A stretch of DNA of 64,000 nt from Burkholderia lata (GCF_902499335.1 NZ_CABVQK010000019.1:124001-188000), one strand, 5' to 3'; positions 9,104-17,170 are shown, counted from the first letter of the stretch. Program-made: numbers and translations. Notes: a model not told the origin generated them from the letters alone.

Positions 9104-9147
9104 CATAAGTCAGATCGTATGAGTCTGATATAAATATTAATTGGTCG
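9104..9147. promoter_or_regulatory. Candidate LysR operator/promoter, copy 2
   Basis: This matches the motif at 7424-7468 almost base for base: ATAAGT, seven variable bases, TATGAGTC, three variable bases, TATAAA, ATTAA, TTG and TCG. It lies about 80-120 bases before the HAD-like gene at 9225, the same distance as copy 1 from ndh, so the two genes probably share a regulator. The 8899-9224 gap otherwise holds only the ndh terminator. Confidence 0.6.
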
Positions 9148-9224
9148 CAATTTCCGGATCGACGCTAAGGTGTGTGGCATTCCCGTCGGCGAACGGATCA
9201 TCACGTCTCTGAAGAGGAATCACC

Positions 9225-9659
9225 GTGGTTATTGAAGCCATCGTCACCCGTCTCGACGCTGCATTCGCGCAAATCGAAGCAACACCGGATTCGCACGAAT
9301 CGCGCCATCAACGCGACGCGATCATCCAGTGGCTCGACCGAGCATCGGAAGAAGGATATCGACTCGGTCTCGTCACGACGCTGCCGGCCGCACGGCTCAG
9401 CGATATGTTCGAAGGCCAGTTCGGCCGCGCGAACCTCGACCGCTTCTCGGTCGTCGTCACGGATGCCAATCAGCAGGACTCCAGATCAAACCAGCATCCT
9501 TTCGACGTCGCACTGCAGGCACTCGGCGTGCCGCCCGAACGCGCGCTGGCGATTGCGAGCAGCGAACCGGAGCGCCGCGAAGCCGAACACTTCGGCCTGT
9601 CGCGCTGTGTGAACGTCACCGACATCGTGCGCTCGATCGCATCGGCCGGCCTGCACTGA
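9225..9659 (+). CDS. HAD-like protein lacking the N-terminal nucleophile motif
   Basis: The 144-residue product reads like the C-terminal Rossmann half of a HAD phosphatase: RLGLVTTLP resembles motif II, and GVPPERALAIASSEPERREAEHFGL resembles motifs III/IV. The usual DxDG nucleophile at the N-terminus is absent; residues 1-40 form a helical segment like part of a cap domain. It begins with GTG at 9225 behind AGAGGA. It may be a degenerate or regulatory HAD protein. A shared upstream motif suggests co-regulation with ndh. CbbY/CbbZ-type HADs accompany CbbR genes elsewhere, which is suggestive only. Confidence 0.6.
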   Translation: MVIEAIVTRLDAAFAQIEATPDSHESRHQRDAIIQWLDRASEEGYRLGLVTTLPAARLSDMFEGQFGRANLDRFSVVVTDANQQDSRSNQHPFDVALQALGVPPERALAIASSEPERREAEHFGLSRCVNVTDIVRSIASAGLH

Positions 9660-9732
9660 ACGCCGGCACACGGGCCGGCGGCGGCCGGCCATGAACGATC
9701 CGGCGGCAATCCGACGATTGCCCGACCGAATT

Positions 9733-9750
9733 CTGACATTCTGCTGTCAA
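9733..9750 (+). promoter_or_regulatory. Candidate Pho box
   Basis: CTGACAT-TCTG-CTGTCAA has two 7-bp direct repeats with a 4-bp spacer. Each repeat differs from the PhoB consensus CTGTCAT by one base. It lies 88 bases before the phytase-like gene, which is the kind of gene PhoB activates under phosphate starvation. Confidence 0.55.
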
Positions 9751-9838
9751 AGTCGCTTGCAACACTTCCGGGCTTGACCGATCCCTCCCGGAGACGGGAC
9801 GACGCGAACCTGCATCGTCCTGCCCGTTGCACGCCACG

Positions 9839-11458
9839 ATGACACGCCCGATCCGCACCGCCACCGCCCTCGCGATTACCTGCCTGCTGCTCGCCGCTTG
9901 CGGCGGCGAAGACTCGACACCGCAAGCGGCCTCTGCCGACAACAGCGGCTCGACGCCCGTACCGCAGCCGCAGCCTCAGCCCAAGCCGACACCCGCGACT
10001 TACTACCAGACGAAGACGCCGTACCGCCCGCAGCAGGACGCCGCGACGTACGAAGCACCGCCCGCCGGCTACGCGCCCGTCTATGCCGAACTCGTCGCGC
10101 GCCACGGCTCGCGCGGGCTGTCCGGCTTCAAGTACGACGGTGCGATCTACACGATGCTGGTCAAGGCCGAGGCCGACGGCGCGCTGACCGCGCTCGGCGC
10201 GCAGCTCAAGGCCGACACGTACGCGATGATGAAGGCCAATGCGCTGCTCGGCTATGGCGTGGCGGGCATCTCGACGCCGGGGTACGGCAACCTCACGCAA
10301 ACCGGCATCCGCGAACACCAGCAGCTCGCCACGCGTCTCGCGCAGCGGCTGCCCGCGCTGTTCGCGGCCGGCAACCGGCAGATCGTCGTCGTCAACTCGG
10401 GCCAGGATCGCGCGGTCGACAGCTCGACGTATTTCTCCGCGTCGCTCGTGGCCGCGCAACCGGCGCTGGCCGCCGCGATCACGCTGCCGGCTGCGCCGTC
10501 CGGCTATCCCGCGAACGCACCAGTCGCGCAGCCGGCCGGCACCAACCGTTTCCTGCTGTACTTCCACTCGCTGAAGCCGGCCACCGATCTCGTGACCGAT
10601 GCGGGCAATCCGTACTACGCGACCTACCAGGCGAGCCAGGCATACCAGGCCTATGCGAACGACACGACGGTGGCCGCGAAGCTCAACACGATCAAGGCCG
10701 CGCCGCAGGCGGCCGACGTCGCGCAAACGGTGCTGTCCGCGCTCGTGTCGCAGGCATTCATCGCGAAGCTCGGCACCAGCGGCTACACGTTCGCGAACAC
10801 GGGCACCTATGCGTTCACGTCGACGGACGGCAAGTTCACCAACACGCTGAAGGGCGACGGCAAGACGAAGATCGCGACGGCCGTCGATGCGGTGAACGTG
10901 CTGTACAACCTGCTGCAGGTCGCGCCCGCGATGACGGCGGAAACCGGCGGCGTCACGATGGAGAAGTACATCGGCGCGGAGCAGGCGCAGTATCTCGCGT
11001 ATCTGCAGGATGCCGAGGACTACTACCAGAAGGGGCCCGGCATCCAGGAAGCGAACCCCGTCACGTACCGGATGGCGAAGGTGCTGCAGGACGATTTCTT
11101 CGGCGAAGTCGATGCGATCGCGCGCGGCGACCTGACCCGCGCCGCGAAGCTGCGCTTCACGCATGCGGAGATCGTGATTCCGTTCGCGTCGATCATGAAC
11201 CTGAAGAACGTGTTCGTGCCGACGCCTCAGGCGCAGACGTACACGTACGCGAACAACCCGTGGCGCGGCGACCAGGTGTCGCCGATGGCCGCGAACATGC
11301 AGTGGGATGTCTATCGGAACGGCTCGCGGCTCATCGTGAAGATGCTGTACAACGAGCGCGAAACGGATTTCCAGGCCGCGTGCGACGGCGCGAAGATCGC
11401 ACCGGGCAGCCACTTCTACGACTACGCGGGGTTGAAGCAGTGTTACGGGTATCAGTGA
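9839..11458 (+). CDS. MINPP-type histidine acid phosphatase / phytase lipoprotein
   Basis: The 539-residue protein starts with a lipoprotein signal peptide ending in the lipobox LLAAC (cysteine about residue 21), then a proline/glutamine-rich linker, so it is probably anchored on the outside of a membrane. The catalytic RHGSRG motif near residue 85 and the proton-donor motif HAE (THAEIVIPF) replacing the usual HD place it with multiple inositol polyphosphate phosphatases. These release phosphate from phytate. I chose the ATG at 9839 because the signal peptide begins there. A candidate Pho box at 9733 suggests phosphate-starvation control. It converges on the AlaX gene. Confidence 0.82.
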   Translation: MTRPIRTATALAITCLLLAACGGEDSTPQAASADNSGSTPVPQPQPQPKPTPATYYQTKTPYRPQQDAATYEAPPAGYAPVYAELVARHGSRGLSGFKYDGAIYTMLVKAEADGALTALGAQLKADTYAMMKANALLGYGVAGISTPGYGNLTQTGIREHQQLATRLAQRLPALFAAGNRQIVVVNSGQDRAVDSSTYFSASLVAAQPALAAAITLPAAPSGYPANAPVAQPAGTNRFLLYFHSLKPATDLVTDAGNPYYATYQASQAYQAYANDTTVAAKLNTIKAAPQAADVAQTVLSALVSQAFIAKLGTSGYTFANTGTYAFTSTDGKFTNTLKGDGKTKIATAVDAVNVLYNLLQVAPAMTAETGGVTMEKYIGAEQAQYLAYLQDAEDYYQKGPGIQEANPVTYRMAKVLQDDFFGEVDAIARGDLTRAAKLRFTHAEIVIPFASIMNLKNVFVPTPQAQTYTYANNPWRGDQVSPMAANMQWDVYRNGSRLIVKMLYNERETDFQAACDGAKIAPGSHFYDYAGLKQCYGYQ

Positions 11459-11466
11459 GGTGACGC

Positions 11467-11495
11467 GGGCAGCGGGTCACAAAACCCGCTCGCCC
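11467..11495. terminator. Hairpin between convergent genes
   Basis: GGGC-AGCGGGT pairs with ACCCGCT-c-GCCC around a CACAAA loop, with one bulged base. It fills the gap between the convergent phytase and AlaX genes and may serve both strands. It lacks a clear T-run on either side. Confidence 0.5.
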
Positions 11496-11497
11496 CG

Positions 11498-12157
11498 CTA
11501 CCCACCGGCCCTCTCCGGCTCGACCAGCATGACCTCGATCCGTTCCTTGCCCTTCCCGGTATTCCTGCGCTTGAGCGTCAGCATGCCGATCTCGCCGGTC
11601 GACGCCGGATGCGTGCCGCCGCACGCCATCGTCGCGAAGCCGTCGACCGTCCAGAACCTGCGTTGCGCGTCGACGTCGCTGAAGTCGGTCACGATGCGCA
11701 GGTCGCGCTTCGACAGGTCGGCCGCGGCCGATTCAATCTCGGGAAACAGCGGCGCCAGGCTCGCGTCACTCGCGAAGTCGATGCGCGCCTTGTCCTGCCC
11801 GATATGCGCACCGATGCGCTCGATGCCGGGCCTGAGCCGATAGACCAGCTGCAGCACCATTTCTGCCGCGAAGTGCAGACGCATCAGCCGGTACCGGCGC
11901 GTCCAGTCGATACGCCAGGTGACGTGATCGCCGCCCGTCAGCGAATGATCGTGCGGCAGCGTATAGACGATGTCGAGGCCCTGCTTTTCGGCCTGGATGA
12001 CCGGATAGCCGCCAAGCGACCCCGCGTCGCTTTCCTGCCCGCCCGAAAACGCAAAGAAGATGGTCGCGTCCACCCGCACGCGATCGCCGTCGACGTGGCT
12101 GACGACGGTATCCAGCGTGGTCCGGTAGGGATCGTCCCAGAATACTTTCTTCGTCAT
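11498..12157 (-). CDS. Alanyl-tRNA editing protein (AlaX family)
   Basis: The 219-residue protein corresponds to the editing domain of alanyl-tRNA synthetase, which hydrolyses Ser-tRNA(Ala) or Gly-tRNA(Ala) in trans. The FFAFSGGQESDAG segment matches the family FYPxGGGQPxDxG motif, and the zinc-binding CGGTH is intact. The first zinc motif reads HFAAE where classical members have HxxxH, so the second histidine is glutamate. I chose the ATG at 12157, four codons inside the longest frame. The short spacing to the sterol-desaturase-like gene upstream on the same strand suggests possible co-transcription. Confidence 0.85.
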   Translation of the reverse strand: MTKKVFWDDPYRTTLDTVVSHVDGDRVRVDATIFFAFSGGQESDAGSLGGYPVIQAEKQGLDIVYTLPHDHSLTGGDHVTWRIDWTRRYRLMRLHFAAEMVLQLVYRLRPGIERIGAHIGQDKARIDFASDASLAPLFPEIESAAADLSKRDLRIVTDFSDVDAQRRFWTVDGFATMACGGTHPASTGEIGMLTLKRRNTGKGKERIEVMLVEPERAGG

Positions 12158-12193
12158 TGCCCGCCGCACCTTTCGCCGAGGAAAGCGCGCAGG

Positions 12194-13213
12194 TTAGCCG
12201 GAGCGAGTCCCCGTGGCTTGTACGATCTTGCGCCCTTGCGCCGGCGCATCCTCGTCAGGCATGGCGTGCGACGCCGTCACAATCGCATCCTCGCCCTTGC
12301 GCTCGACACTCCATGTATGGATCGGCCGATGCCCCGGCCGCTCCCACTCGGGCGGCATCCACAGGTGTTTCAATCGCTGCAGGACGGGCCCCGGCGCGAA
12401 CACGTCGCGCCACATGTCGACGAACTCGTGCAGGTTCAGCACCAGGAAGTTGTACGAACGAATCTGCTGCGTGATCCCGTAGTCGACCGGCTCCGTTTCC
12501 TCGACATACGTGCCGAACATGCGATCGAAGATGATCAGCACGCCACCATAGTTCCTGTCGATGTAACGCGGATTGCGGCCGTGATGCGCGCGATGATTCG
12601 ACGGCGTGTCGAACACGTACTCGAACCAGCGCGGCAGCCGCCCGATCGCCTCGGTATGCACGAAGTACTGGTACGCGAGATCGACCGCGAGCAGGAACAG
12701 CACGACCGCAGGCGGGATGCCGAGCCACACCGGCGGCAGGTAGAACACGAACACGCCGACGAACGCGTTCAGCAGCGACTGCCGCATCGCCGTCGTGAAG
12801 TTCATCACTTCGCCGCTGTGATGCGGCACGTGCGCGGCCCAGAACCAGCGCACGCGGTGCGACGTGCGATGGAACCAGTAGTAGCAGAACTCCACGCCGA
12901 CGAAGATCGGCACGATCGTGAAGCCGTTCACCGGCACGTCGAACCAGCGGTGCCGGTAGACCCACGCGAAGATCGCGCCCGTGAACAGCAGCCCCATCAC
13001 GGTCTCGGCCACCTGATAGCCGGCGCCGAGCGACAGGTTCGCGACGATCTCCTTCCAGCGAAACGGCTCGCGGCGGCCGCGCCCGGTCATCACCGCGTAT
13101 TCGATCGCGAACGCGATCAGGAAGACCGGCGTCATGCCGATCAGCAGCACCTGCTTCCAGTCCACGTCGTTACCCAGGAACGCATGGAGCCACGTCATCA
13201 ACTCGGTCGGCAT
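12194..13213 (-). CDS. Sterol desaturase / fatty-acid hydroxylase family protein
   Basis: This 339-residue integral-membrane di-iron protein has the eight-histidine signature: HRTSH, HVPHHSGEVMN, a histidine in YFVHTE and NHRAHHG. Hydrophobic segments occupy about residues 15-40, 60-110 and 135-190. Family members hydroxylate or desaturate lipids in the membrane; bacterial substrates are mostly unknown. GAGG eight bases before the ATG at 13213 supports the start. It is divergent from an AraC-type regulator with operator-like repeats in the 94-base gap, so that protein is the likely regulator. Confidence 0.88.
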   Translation of the reverse strand: MPTELMTWLHAFLGNDVDWKQVLLIGMTPVFLIAFAIEYAVMTGRGRREPFRWKEIVANLSLGAGYQVAETVMGLLFTGAIFAWVYRHRWFDVPVNGFTIVPIFVGVEFCYYWFHRTSHRVRWFWAAHVPHHSGEVMNFTTAMRQSLLNAFVGVFVFYLPPVWLGIPPAVVLFLLAVDLAYQYFVHTEAIGRLPRWFEYVFDTPSNHRAHHGRNPRYIDRNYGGVLIIFDRMFGTYVEETEPVDYGITQQIRSYNFLVLNLHEFVDMWRDVFAPGPVLQRLKHLWMPPEWERPGHRPIHTWSVERKGEDAIVTASHAMPDEDAPAQGRKIVQATGTRSG

Positions 13214-13233
13214 GTTCGCGGCCTCGATCAAGA

Positions 13234-13246
13234 ACTGACCGTCAGT
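13234..13246. promoter_or_regulatory. 13-bp palindrome in divergent promoter
   Basis: ACTGAC-C-GTCAGT is a perfect 6+1+6 palindrome 21 bases upstream of the sterol-desaturase-like start. It could be an operator, though AraC proteins more often bind direct repeats such as the pair at 13272-13301. Confidence 0.4.
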
Positions 13247-13271
13247 ATGGTCGCGCGCGGGTCGCTCCGCG

Positions 13272-13301
13272 TTGACACTTGCCGACGATTACTTGACACT
13301 T
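13272..13301 (+). promoter_or_regulatory. Tandem TTGACACTT direct repeats, 21-bp period
   Basis: TTGACACTT occurs at 13272-13280 and again at 13293-13301. The 21-bp period equals two helical turns, the usual spacing of AraC-family half-sites. The second copy ends six bases before the AraC start codon, so binding could repress that gene and activate the divergent one. Confidence 0.55.
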
Positions 13302-13307
13302 TCCGCC

Positions 13308-14354
13308 ATGCCCGCCGCCTCCCCGCTATCGACGCAGCGCGTCTACTACTCGAGCACCTATGTGCGGCTGCTGTTCGACTATCTGTCCGAGCAGGGCAAG
13401 GATGCCGCGCGCGTACTCGGCGAGGCACGGCCGCCCGAGGACGATCGCGGGCTCACGCTCTACGCGAGCGCGCATTGGCGGCGCCTGCTCGAATGCGCCG
13501 TCCGCGCGCTCGACGATCCGCTGCTCGGCCTGCACGTCGGCCAGCGGATCACACCCGCTCATCTCGGTGCGCTCGGCTATGCGCTGCATGCGTGCCGCGA
13601 TGCCGGCGCCGCACTCGCGCGCTGGCAGCAATACGAACACCTGATCGCGAACGTCGCGCGCATGGAAGTGCGGGTCGAAGCGACGTCGGTCGCGATCGAA
13701 TGGCACGACGCGCCCGAGCCGCTCGGCCCGCTCGTCGACGAAGTCGCGCTGACGGCCATCGTCCAGTTCGCACGCAATATCACCGGCACGCGTCACGGGC
13801 CCGACGAGGTCTGCTTCGTGCACCCGTCGCCCGCCGACGAACGCCCGTACGTCGCGTATTTCGGCTGCCCGGTGCGGTTCGGCCAGCCGGTGAACCGCCT
13901 CGCGTTCCCGCTGCACCTGCTCACGCAGCCGCTGCGCCAACCGGACGACGCGCTGTTGCAGATGATGGAGCGCCAGGCGAGCGCGCTGCTTGCCGAATTG
14001 CGGCAGACGGACGATCTCGAACAGTCGGTGCGCGAAGCCGTCGCGCGCCTGCTGACGCACGGCGAAGCGAGCATCGAACAGATCGCGTCGGACCTTCATG
14101 TGTCGTCGCGCACGCTGCATCGGCGGCTTGCCGAACTCGGGCTCAACTTCCGGATACTGCGCGAGGACACGCGGCGGCGGCTCGCGATCGACCACCTGAA
14201 CGATCCGCGGCTGACGCTCGCGGAAGTCGCGTGGCTGCTCGGCTATTCGGAACACAGCGCATTTACGCGCGCCTTTCGGCGCTGGACCGGTGAATCGCCG
14301 CAGCAGTGGCGCAGCCGGCAGCCTGCGCGGGCAGCGAACGTCGCACGCGGCTGA
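13308..14354 (+). CDS. AraC-family regulator (arabinose-binding-like N-terminal domain)
   Basis: The 348-residue protein has the layout of the OruR/ArgR-type AraC group: a long N-terminal sensing domain (about residues 15-200) and a C-terminal DNA-binding domain with ASIEQIASDLHVSSRTLHRR and a second helix-turn-helix ending in SAFTRAFRRWTGESP. The ATG at 13308 is preferred over a TTG at 13272, because the latter would translate the direct repeats at 13272-13301. It is divergent from the sterol-desaturase-like gene, its probable target. The effector is likely a lipid-like or amino-acid molecule, but this is a guess. Confidence 0.87.
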   Translation: MPAASPLSTQRVYYSSTYVRLLFDYLSEQGKDAARVLGEARPPEDDRGLTLYASAHWRRLLECAVRALDDPLLGLHVGQRITPAHLGALGYALHACRDAGAALARWQQYEHLIANVARMEVRVEATSVAIEWHDAPEPLGPLVDEVALTAIVQFARNITGTRHGPDEVCFVHPSPADERPYVAYFGCPVRFGQPVNRLAFPLHLLTQPLRQPDDALLQMMERQASALLAELRQTDDLEQSVREAVARLLTHGEASIEQIASDLHVSSRTLHRRLAELGLNFRILREDTRRRLAIDHLNDPRLTLAEVAWLLGYSEHSAFTRAFRRWTGESPQQWRSRQPARAANVARG

Positions 14355-14415
14355 GCGTGGCGCCGACGAACTCGCGTCCGCTCGCGCGGTCGAACGAGCA
14401 TCGCCGGAGAATCCC

Positions 14416-14721
14416 ATGAAACGCGTTGCCACTGCCGCTATCCTGACCCTGCTTGCCGCCGTCAGCTTCCCGGCCGCCGCCGGTACGACATCCGGCAGCG
14501 CCGAGCCGGCTCCCGTTCAGGCGCACGCGAAAAACTGCGTGCCGTCCCGCGATGCCACGCCCGACGCCCGCCCGTCGTCGAAGGCGCCGCCGATCCGCGT
14601 ATGCGTCAGCGATTCCAATACGCAACTGAACCTGCCGTGGTTCCTGACCGATGTCCTCACCGCGGTGGACACGCACCAGTCGGGCGGCGACCTGCTTCGC
14701 AAGATGCGCAACGATTTCTGA
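14416..14721 (+). CDS. Exported hypothetical protein
   Basis: This 101-residue protein has a clear Sec signal peptide (MKR followed by a hydrophobic stretch, cleavage after AAA near residue 22). The mature part has two cysteines (in NCVPSR and VCVSD) that could form a disulfide and a proline-rich middle. A GGAGA ribosome site lies before the ATG. I do not recognise the family. It converges with the small gene at 14757 on the opposite strand. Confidence 0.65.
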   Translation: MKRVATAAILTLLAAVSFPAAAGTTSGSAEPAPVQAHAKNCVPSRDATPDARPSSKAPPIRVCVSDSNTQLNLPWFLTDVLTAVDTHQSGGDLLRKMRNDF

Positions 14722-14756
14722 ATCGCGGCCCGCACGACGCACCGGCACCGCATCGT

Positions 14757-15053
14757 TCATTCACCGTCAGACTCCCGTAGCACCTGCACGAACGTGCCGA
14801 CGATGCCGGCCCACATCCCGGGGTCGGCAATGCTGCGCAGCAGCATGCGCAATTCCTTTCGTTCACCTTTCGAAAGCGACCCATGTTCGCCGCTGATGGT
14901 GTTGTAGCGCGGCGTACCGCGCGATGCGAGTGCGCGATCGAGCAGGTAGTTGCGGGCCTGCCCGTTTACGTCGATCCGGATCCACAGCGAGCCGCCGTCG
15001 GCTGCGGATGCACCATCGGTCACGATGACCGTGTGCACGGTATTTTCTTCCAT
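14757..15053 (-). CDS. Small hypothetical protein
   Basis: A 98-residue frame starts at 15053 behind GGAG with seven-base spacing. It is predicted soluble, with an N-terminal beta-rich part (HTVIVTDG, LWIRIDVNG) and a C-terminal helix pair with basic and leucine-rich stretches (KGERKELRMLLRSIADPGMW). The family is not recognised. An AT-rich region with a perfect palindrome at 15179-15194 lies upstream and may hold its promoter. Confidence 0.55.
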   Translation of the reverse strand: MEENTVHTVIVTDGASAADGGSLWIRIDVNGQARNYLLDRALASRGTPRYNTISGEHGSLSKGERKELRMLLRSIADPGMWAGIVGTFVQVLRESDGE

Positions 15054-15178
15054 CCCGAAGCTCCGGCGAGACGTGCGACCGTATCGCGCGGCGATCGATC
15101 GCAGGCCGCCGGCTGGTCGACGAAGACAGCATCACGAAAGAATGTTTCCTGTCGAGACACAATGACAAAACTACACCA

Positions 15179-15194
15179 ATTGTTGAATAACAAT
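15179..15194. promoter_or_regulatory. 16-bp AT-rich palindrome, possible operator
   Basis: ATTGTT-GAAT-AACAAT is a perfect inverted repeat in the most AT-rich stretch of this part of the window. It lies between the minus-strand gene ending at 15053 and a possible -10 box (TATACT, 15219-15224) reading right, so it may control one or both. Confidence 0.4.
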
Positions 15195-15227
15195 ATTTCG
15201 CAATCTCTCGTCACATCTTATACTTGC

Positions 15228-15303
15228 CGCGCACCATCCTCGTGCCAAGAGACGGTGTTTTTCGTCCCGGCCGCAAGACCATGCGGCCGGGGGTTTTTTT
15301 TTA
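15228..15303 (+). ncRNA. Candidate small RNA ended by an orphan terminator
   Basis: A TATACT box at 15219-15224 would start a transcript near 15231. It would end at a strong intrinsic terminator about 75 bases later. Between them is a possible second hairpin with GACG and CGTC arms around a U-rich loop. No plus-strand protein gene lies between 14721 and this terminator, so it has no other obvious client. No -35 box is clear, and identity with a named Burkholderia sRNA cannot be judged here. Confidence 0.35.
15266..15302 (+). terminator. Strong intrinsic terminator
   Basis: A perfect 10-bp stem (CCCGGCCGCA at 15266-15275 with TGCGGCCGGG at 15282-15291) and a six-base loop are followed by GG and ten T. 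It ends the candidate small RNA. Apart from this and the palindrome at 15179, the 15054-15542 gap shows no gene. Confidence 0.8.
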
Positions 15304-15542
15304 GTGCGCTACGCCAATATACATGCGCCATATGCACATGTTTATCGCGGCAAGCCTCCGGAATGAATGGTCGATTGCGACAGGGCTGTCGCAGTGCCCG
15401 CCGCGATCGTAGAATCGATCGCATCGCGATCCCGGCGCGTACGGCGCATTGCCCGAACCCGGCATGACGCATGCGCGCCGTTGGCGTATCGACCGGTTCG
15501 ACTTGCCTCTCCAAACACACAACACCAAAGGCGACCGCGGGA

Positions 15543-17117
15543 ATGTCGGCGTTCACGCCAGGCTCGAAGCCAGTTTTCCAGCACAGCGGTGCATGGCCGC
15601 GGGTCGCCTTTTTCGTCGCGGTAATCGTTTGCGTGCTCGTGCCGGCCTTCGCGATCGCACTGGCCGACCGCTACGCACGCGAAACCGTCACCCAGCATGA
15701 ACGCGTCATCGCGAACGACATCGTGGCATCGGTGGACCGCATCCTCGACGGTGCACGCCTGCGACATGTGGACGAACTGACCGCGCTCGTCGGGCGGCCA
15801 TGTGCAACGGTATTCCGGACGCTCGCCGAGATCGGCACGCGCCTGCGCTACCTGCGCGCCGTGGCGCTGGTGCACGACGGCCGCGTCATGTGCTCGTCGG
15901 CGCTGGGGGCGATCGACTTGCCGCTCGGCGCGTACACACATGAGCCGGAACCGGGCTCGACGCTCGTCACGCTGCTGCGCCAGACGCCGTTCCAGCAAGG
16001 TATCCCGGTGCTGCCCGTGTTCTACGCCACCGCGCCCGGCGCGGGCGTGCTCTACCTGATCGAAGGTGACTACGTGGCCGACGCGCTCGCGCACGGTGCG
16101 CGCTACGGGACGGAAACCGCGACGCTGTCGATCGCGGGTTCGGGCCATCTCGATCAAAACGGGAAGTATTCGCCGGAGTCGGCCACGGAACCCGCAGGTG
16201 GAAGCACGATCTTGTCGCCCCGCTGGCCGTTCACGGTGCGGGTTGCGGCATCCGCGCACTATGCGTCGCAAATACGGCACCGCTATCGGCTGATCGGCAT
16301 CACGATCGTGCTGCTGGCGGACGGCCTCGTGATGGCCGCCTACCTGCTGGCGATGGCGCCGCGCCGGTTGCTGCTGAAGGCCGTGCGCAACGCGCTCAGG
16401 CGCGACGAGCTCCATGTCGTGTACCAGCCGATCGTCGATGTCGAGACGCGCAGGACCGTCGGCGTCGAGGCGCTGCTGCGCTGGCAGCATCCCAAGTGGG
16501 GGGCCATCAGCCCGGCCGTGTTCATCCCGCAGGTGGAATCGAGCGCCGTGCTGCCGAAAGTGACCGAATTCGTGCTGAGGACAGCCGTGTCGGAACTGTC
16601 CGCGCTGGCGTCATCCGTGCCGCTGCGCATCGCCATCAACATCGCGCCGAAGGATCTCGAACGCACGCGGTTCGTGTCCATCGTCGAGGAGGCGATCCGC
16701 GCGCTGCCGCCCGGCTTTACGCTGGTGCTCGAAGTCACCGAGCGCATCCTGCTCGAAAAGAACGCGCGAACCACCGCGATCTTCCATGCTCTGAGAGCGA
16801 AAGGCGCGAAGTTCGCGATCGACGATTTCGGCACGCATCACAGCAATCTCGACATGCTGTCTCGCTTTCCGTTCGACTACGTGAAGATCGATCGCCAGTT
16901 CGTCTCGCAACTGAACGACGGCAGCGCGGGGTTGATCGAAGGGATCGCGTCCGTTGCTCACCACTACGACCTGAAGATCATCGCGGAAGGTGTGGAGACC
17001 GAAGTGCAGCATCGAGCGCTGCATGCGGTCGGGATTCAGTATGCGCAGGGCTATCTGTATCAACGGCCGCAGCGGGTGGAGCATTTGAAGGAGGGGGTTG
17101 CGTGGGTGTCGGCGTAG
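15543..17117 (+). CDS. CSS-motif EAL-domain c-di-GMP phosphodiesterase
   Basis: The 524-residue inner-membrane protein has a first membrane helix at about residues 21-43, a periplasmic CSS sensor domain with CSS at 117-119 and a second conserved cysteine near 87, a second helix at about 250-271, and a cytoplasmic EAL domain. Catalytic motifs EALLRW (309-314), EVTE, DDFGT, KIDRQF, EGVE and AQGYLY are present, so the enzyme should hydrolyse cyclic di-GMP. In related proteins the CSS cysteines respond to periplasmic redox (DsbA/DsbB). DDFGTHHSN differs from the usual DDFGTGYSS loop. The ATG at 15543 gives a normal N-terminus. Confidence 0.92.
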   Translation: MSAFTPGSKPVFQHSGAWPRVAFFVAVIVCVLVPAFAIALADRYARETVTQHERVIANDIVASVDRILDGARLRHVDELTALVGRPCATVFRTLAEIGTRLRYLRAVALVHDGRVMCSSALGAIDLPLGAYTHEPEPGSTLVTLLRQTPFQQGIPVLPVFYATAPGAGVLYLIEGDYVADALAHGARYGTETATLSIAGSGHLDQNGKYSPESATEPAGGSTILSPRWPFTVRVAASAHYASQIRHRYRLIGITIVLLADGLVMAAYLLAMAPRRLLLKAVRNALRRDELHVVYQPIVDVETRRTVGVEALLRWQHPKWGAISPAVFIPQVESSAVLPKVTEFVLRTAVSELSALASSVPLRIAINIAPKDLERTRFVSIVEEAIRALPPGFTLVLEVTERILLEKNARTTAIFHALRAKGAKFAIDDFGTHHSNLDMLSRFPFDYVKIDRQFVSQLNDGSAGLIEGIASVAHHYDLKIIAEGVETEVQHRALHAVGIQYAQGYLYQRPQRVEHLKEGVAWVSA

Positions 17118-17170
17118 GGGGGTTGCGACCGACGCGCACGCTGCCGAATCGCCGCAGGCCGTCCTGTCGT

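Noticed and set aside
8968..15341. The 13-mer CATATGCACATGT at 8968-8980 and 15329-15341
   Set aside because: Exact 13-base matches are expected by chance in a window of this size, and the flanks do not align.
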